Shown here: in pieces, positions 6,066 to 7,708 of the stretch | Numbering within the stretch: the first letter of the stretch is position 1 | How the letters are laid out: each line of letters begins with the position of its first letter | Assembly: GCA_031282385.1 (NCBI GenBank) | Contig: JAITDV010000393.1 | Span: 1-7,708 of the forward strand | Length of the DNA stretch: 7,708 bases | Source: Planctomycetaceae bacterium | Lineage (GTDB): Bacteria > Planctomycetota > Planctomycetia > Pirellulales > Thermoguttaceae | Direction of reading: 5' to 3' | The notes under the pieces: model-generated | Databases searched by the model: none | Told to the model about the DNA's origin: nothing | Seen by the model: the letters and a program-made list of their open reading frames with translations, nothing else | Position numbers and translations under genes: made by a program

Positions 6066-7016
6066 ATGCGAAGTTTTATTTTTTTGGTACTTTCTGGTGT
6101 GTCTTGTTCTTTTTTTTCTTTTGTCGTGATTGCCGAAGATGTTCATTATCAAGGAGCATTGACGATGAAACCGGCGGCGGAATTGAAACTTTGGAATGGA
6201 ACGGCGCCCGGCGAAAAAGCGGGAGTTCTTGGTGAAGAAAAAGCAGAATCCGGTAAGGAAAGATTACCGATTATTCGTGTTCAAAATGTTACAGAACCAA
6301 CTCTTGCCGTGTACCAACCGGATCCCAAAAAGTCAACTGGAACTTGTGTTCTTATTTTCCCCGGCGGAGGGTACCATATTTTAGCGTACAACCATGAAGG
6401 TACGGAAATTGCCCATTGGCTCAATTCTATTGGAATTACGGCAGTTGTCGTTAAATACCGTGTTCCGCGACGCGTCGGACAACCCAAACATCTTGCCCCG
6501 CTTCAGGATGCACAACGAGCTGTCCGGCTTGTACGGCAGAATGCGGAAGCGTGGAAAATTGACGTTCAAAAAATCGGCGTTCTCGGTTTTTCCGCCGGAG
6601 CTCATCTGACGTTAATGATTGCAACAAATTATAACGAAAAAATTTACGAACCGGTTGACAATGCCGATCAATTGAGTGCAAGACCGAATTTTGCCGTACC
6701 AATTTATTTGGCTTATGCCTTAGGTGAAAAAACGGATCCGAAACGAGTTGACCTGCCTCTTGAAGAAAACATCAAGATCACCAAAGAAACGCCGCCAATG
6801 TTTCTTTCTATTTGCGACGATGATTCGGTTGGCTCTATGGGAAGCGTGCAACTTTATCGGAAACTTCATGAAACAGGAATTTCTTGTGAACTTCATATTT
6901 TTGTTAAAGGCGGACACGGTTACGGAATTCGTTCAAACAGCAGTTCGGCTGCCGGTTGGAATCGACTTTGTGAAGATTGGTTGAAACAGATGAAATTTTT
7001 GCAGCATTCACATTGA
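6066..7016 (+). CDS. Secreted alpha/beta-hydrolase esterase (BD-FAE/acetylxylan-esterase-like)
   Basis: A 316-residue serine hydrolase. Residues 1-23 look like a Sec signal peptide: a short basic start, a hydrophobic stretch, and a likely cut after VIA before EDVHYQG. Mature-protein motifs: LIFPGGGYH (98-104) forms the oxyanion loop, GFSAG (174-178) presents the nucleophile Ser176, the acid is probably Asp252 or Asp253 in ICDDDSV, and His284 sits in GGHGYG. These match the family of carbohydrate esterases that remove acetyl or feruloyl groups from plant polysaccharides. Exact substrate is not readable. The ATG at 6066 has no Shine-Dalgarno. An internal ATG at 6165 (Met34) has AAGGAG 8 bases upstream and would give a 283-residue cytoplasmic form. 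I keep 6066 because the encoded signal peptide is convincing. A 48-bp repeat flanks the gene on each side. Confidence 0.85.
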   Translation: MRSFIFLVLSGVSCSFFSFVVIAEDVHYQGALTMKPAAELKLWNGTAPGEKAGVLGEEKAESGKERLPIIRVQNVTEPTLAVYQPDPKKSTGTCVLIFPGGGYHILAYNHEGTEIAHWLNSIGITAVVVKYRVPRRVGQPKHLAPLQDAQRAVRLVRQNAEAWKIDVQKIGVLGFSAGAHLTLMIATNYNEKIYEPVDNADQLSARPNFAVPIYLAYALGEKTDPKRVDLPLEENIKITKETPPMFLSICDDDSVGSMGSVQLYRKLHETGISCELHIFVKGGHGYGIRSNSSSAAGWNRLCEDWLKQMKFLQHSH

Positions 7017-7032
7017 CCATGAATTTTGAACG

Positions 7033-7080
7033 CCTGAAAATTTTGATCGTTCTACCAAAAATAGATTTTTAGAAGTTGCC
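7033..7080 (+). repeat. 48-bp direct repeat flanking the esterase, downstream copy
   Basis: It begins CCTGAAAATT, 16 bases after the esterase stop, and ends TTTTTAGAAGTTGCC, with 41 of 48 positions equal to 5844-5891. A shorter third relative (AGGTTTTTAGAAGTCCC) lies at 7355-7371. Confidence 0.7.
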
Positions 7081-7102
7081 AATTGTACCGTGTAGGTTTA
7101 TT

Positions 7103-7140
7103 CGGTTTTAGGCAACAGAATAGTTGCCGATAAAAAAACC
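7103..7140 (+). terminator. Hairpin downstream of the esterase, possible terminator
   Basis: GGCAAC (7111-7116) pairs with GTTGCC (7123-7128) over a 6-base loop. Outer GGTTTT and AAAACC can pair as well, with an uneven internal loop. The A-run to the right means a T-run on the minus strand precedes the hairpin there, so it is not a classical intrinsic terminator for either direction. Confidence 0.35.
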
Positions 7141-7150
7141 TTGACTGAAT

Positions 7151-7341
7151 AGACCTTTCGCTAACCTGTAGTAGACCACCACTGACCCCTCCGAAGGAGG
7201 GGAATAAGAAGACGCCTCCGAGTGAGGGGAATAATTTTCCTCCTTCGGAGGGGTTGGGGGTGGTCTCGGAGGAGTTAAAGGCGGTTTTTCGTTGTAGGTT
7301 TTTTGTTGCGTTGATGTATTTTTAGGTTAGAGAAAAGGCCT
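7151..7341 (-). mobile_element. MITE-like palindromic element, copy 2 (191 bp), inverted
   Basis: Read on the minus strand it matches copy 1 in the arms: the left arm differs at 5 of 88 positions and the right arm differs by two substitutions and one deleted base. Its ends are AGACCTTTCGCTAACCT and, at the other side, AGGCCTTTTCTCTAACCT read inward. The 68-bp core (7186-7253), however, matches the copy 1 core in + orientation at 62 of 68 positions, so the core is flipped relative to the arms. AAT flanks both sides and may be a 3-bp target duplication, but such a short match is weak. No ORF. Confidence 0.85.
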
Positions 7342-7418
7342 AATAGGTACAAAGAGGTTTTTAGAAGTCCCTTAAAGTAAGTGAAAAAATTACAGTGTCG
7401 TTTTTTACAACGTTTATA

Positions 7419-7513
7419 CTGCTCGTACTATAAATTGTGGGACTCAAGAGCGTAAAAGCCTGCTTTCCGATAGGTAAGCAGGCGAAGGTAAACGAAATTT
7501 AAAGTGTGAACAG
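7419..7513 (-). repeat. R95 palindromic repeat, copy C, inverted
   Basis: On the minus strand it is 95 bp from CTGTTC to GAGCAG, with 84 of 95 positions equal to copy A. The central hairpin (7458-7483) is intact. No Rpn ORF is next to this copy. It lies 40 bp upstream of the exported-protein gene at 7554, pointing away from it. A frame of 24 codons from ATG (7518-7516) to TGA (7446-7444), starting MNCSHFKF and ending LLRS, parallels the frames in copies A and B. Confidence 0.85.
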
Positions 7514-7543
7514 TTCATTAAATCCAACAACAAAACTTAACAC

Positions 7544-7547
7544 GGAG
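7544..7547 (+). promoter_or_regulatory. Shine-Dalgarno GGAG for the 3'-edge gene
   Basis: GGAG lies 6 bases before the ATG at 7554. This is a normal spacing and supports that start. Confidence 0.6.
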
Positions 7548-7553
7548 AATAAA

Positions 7554-7708
7554 ATGAAAAAAGGTTTTTTACTCATTCTTTTTGCGAGCATCTGCCTATT
7601 ATTGTTATTTGCCGGTTCACAGCAATCGTATCCGCAAACAGCTGATGAAAATGTTGCTAAAACTTCAGAACCTTCCGGAAATTTACAACAATCTCCGCAA
7701 CAAAAAAC
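7554..7708 (+). CDS. Start of an exported protein of unknown function (runs off the window)
   Basis: The frame is open from ATG 7554 to the window end (51 full codons). Residues 1-22 form a good Sec signal peptide: MKKG, then a hydrophobic core (FLLILFASICLLLLFAG), with a likely cut after AGS before QQSYPQ. The following residues are rich in Gln, Ser, Pro and Asn (NLQQSPQQK), typical of a flexible linker just after a signal peptide. There is no lipobox with a Cys at the cut site. The downstream domain is outside the window, so function is unknown. Confidence 0.75.
   Translation, partial: MKKGFLLILFASICLLLLFAGSQQSYPQTADENVAKTSEPSGNLQQSPQQK

Overview
The window looks like a piece of an AT-rich bacterial chromosome, most plausibly from the Planctomycetota. 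That placement is inference. It rests on the style of the DNA polymerase I N-terminus, the DgkA-type kinase with an ALDIASGAVL segment, the secreted BD-FAE-like esterase, and the weak or absent Shine-Dalgarno sequences in front of most genes. No rRNA, tRNA or CRISPR array is visible.

Layout on the + strand: (1) positions 1-72, the last codons of a gene with a charged coiled-coil end, probably an Rpn/PD-(D/E)XK 'transposase'; (2) 100-194, first copy of a 95-bp palindromic repeat (called R95 here); (3) 253-1817, a decayed GH127 beta-L-arabinofuranosidase gene, cut by a 192-bp MITE-like element (439-630) and by three in-frame stops and a frameshift; (4) 1861-2136, the N-terminal stub of an Rpn-family nuclease fused in frame to a second R95 copy (2067-2161); (5) 2198-5023, an intact polA with all three catalytic domains; (6) 5214-5657, a DgkA-family lipid kinase; (7) 6066-7016, a secreted alpha/beta-hydrolase esterase; (8) 7151-7341, the second MITE copy, inverted; (9) 7419-7513, the third R95 copy, inverted; (10) 7554 to the end, the start of an exported protein.

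The three intact genes are separated by 190-410 bp and do not form an obvious operon: polA is DNA replication and repair, dgkA is lipid recycling, and the esterase is probably polysaccharide deacylation. The dead GH127 gene and the esterase would fit a plant- or mucin-glycan degrading lifestyle.

The most unusual content is the repeat architecture. R95 occurs three times at exactly 95 bp, with mirrored ends, a central hairpin and a conserved short reading frame. Two of its copies directly follow Rpn-type ORF remains. The MITE-like element occurs twice, and its 68-bp core is flipped relative to its arms between the two copies. Both repeat families sit in nested inverted order around the polA-dgkA-esterase block. 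An 8-bp motif, TTAGAAGT, recurs five times, only between genes.
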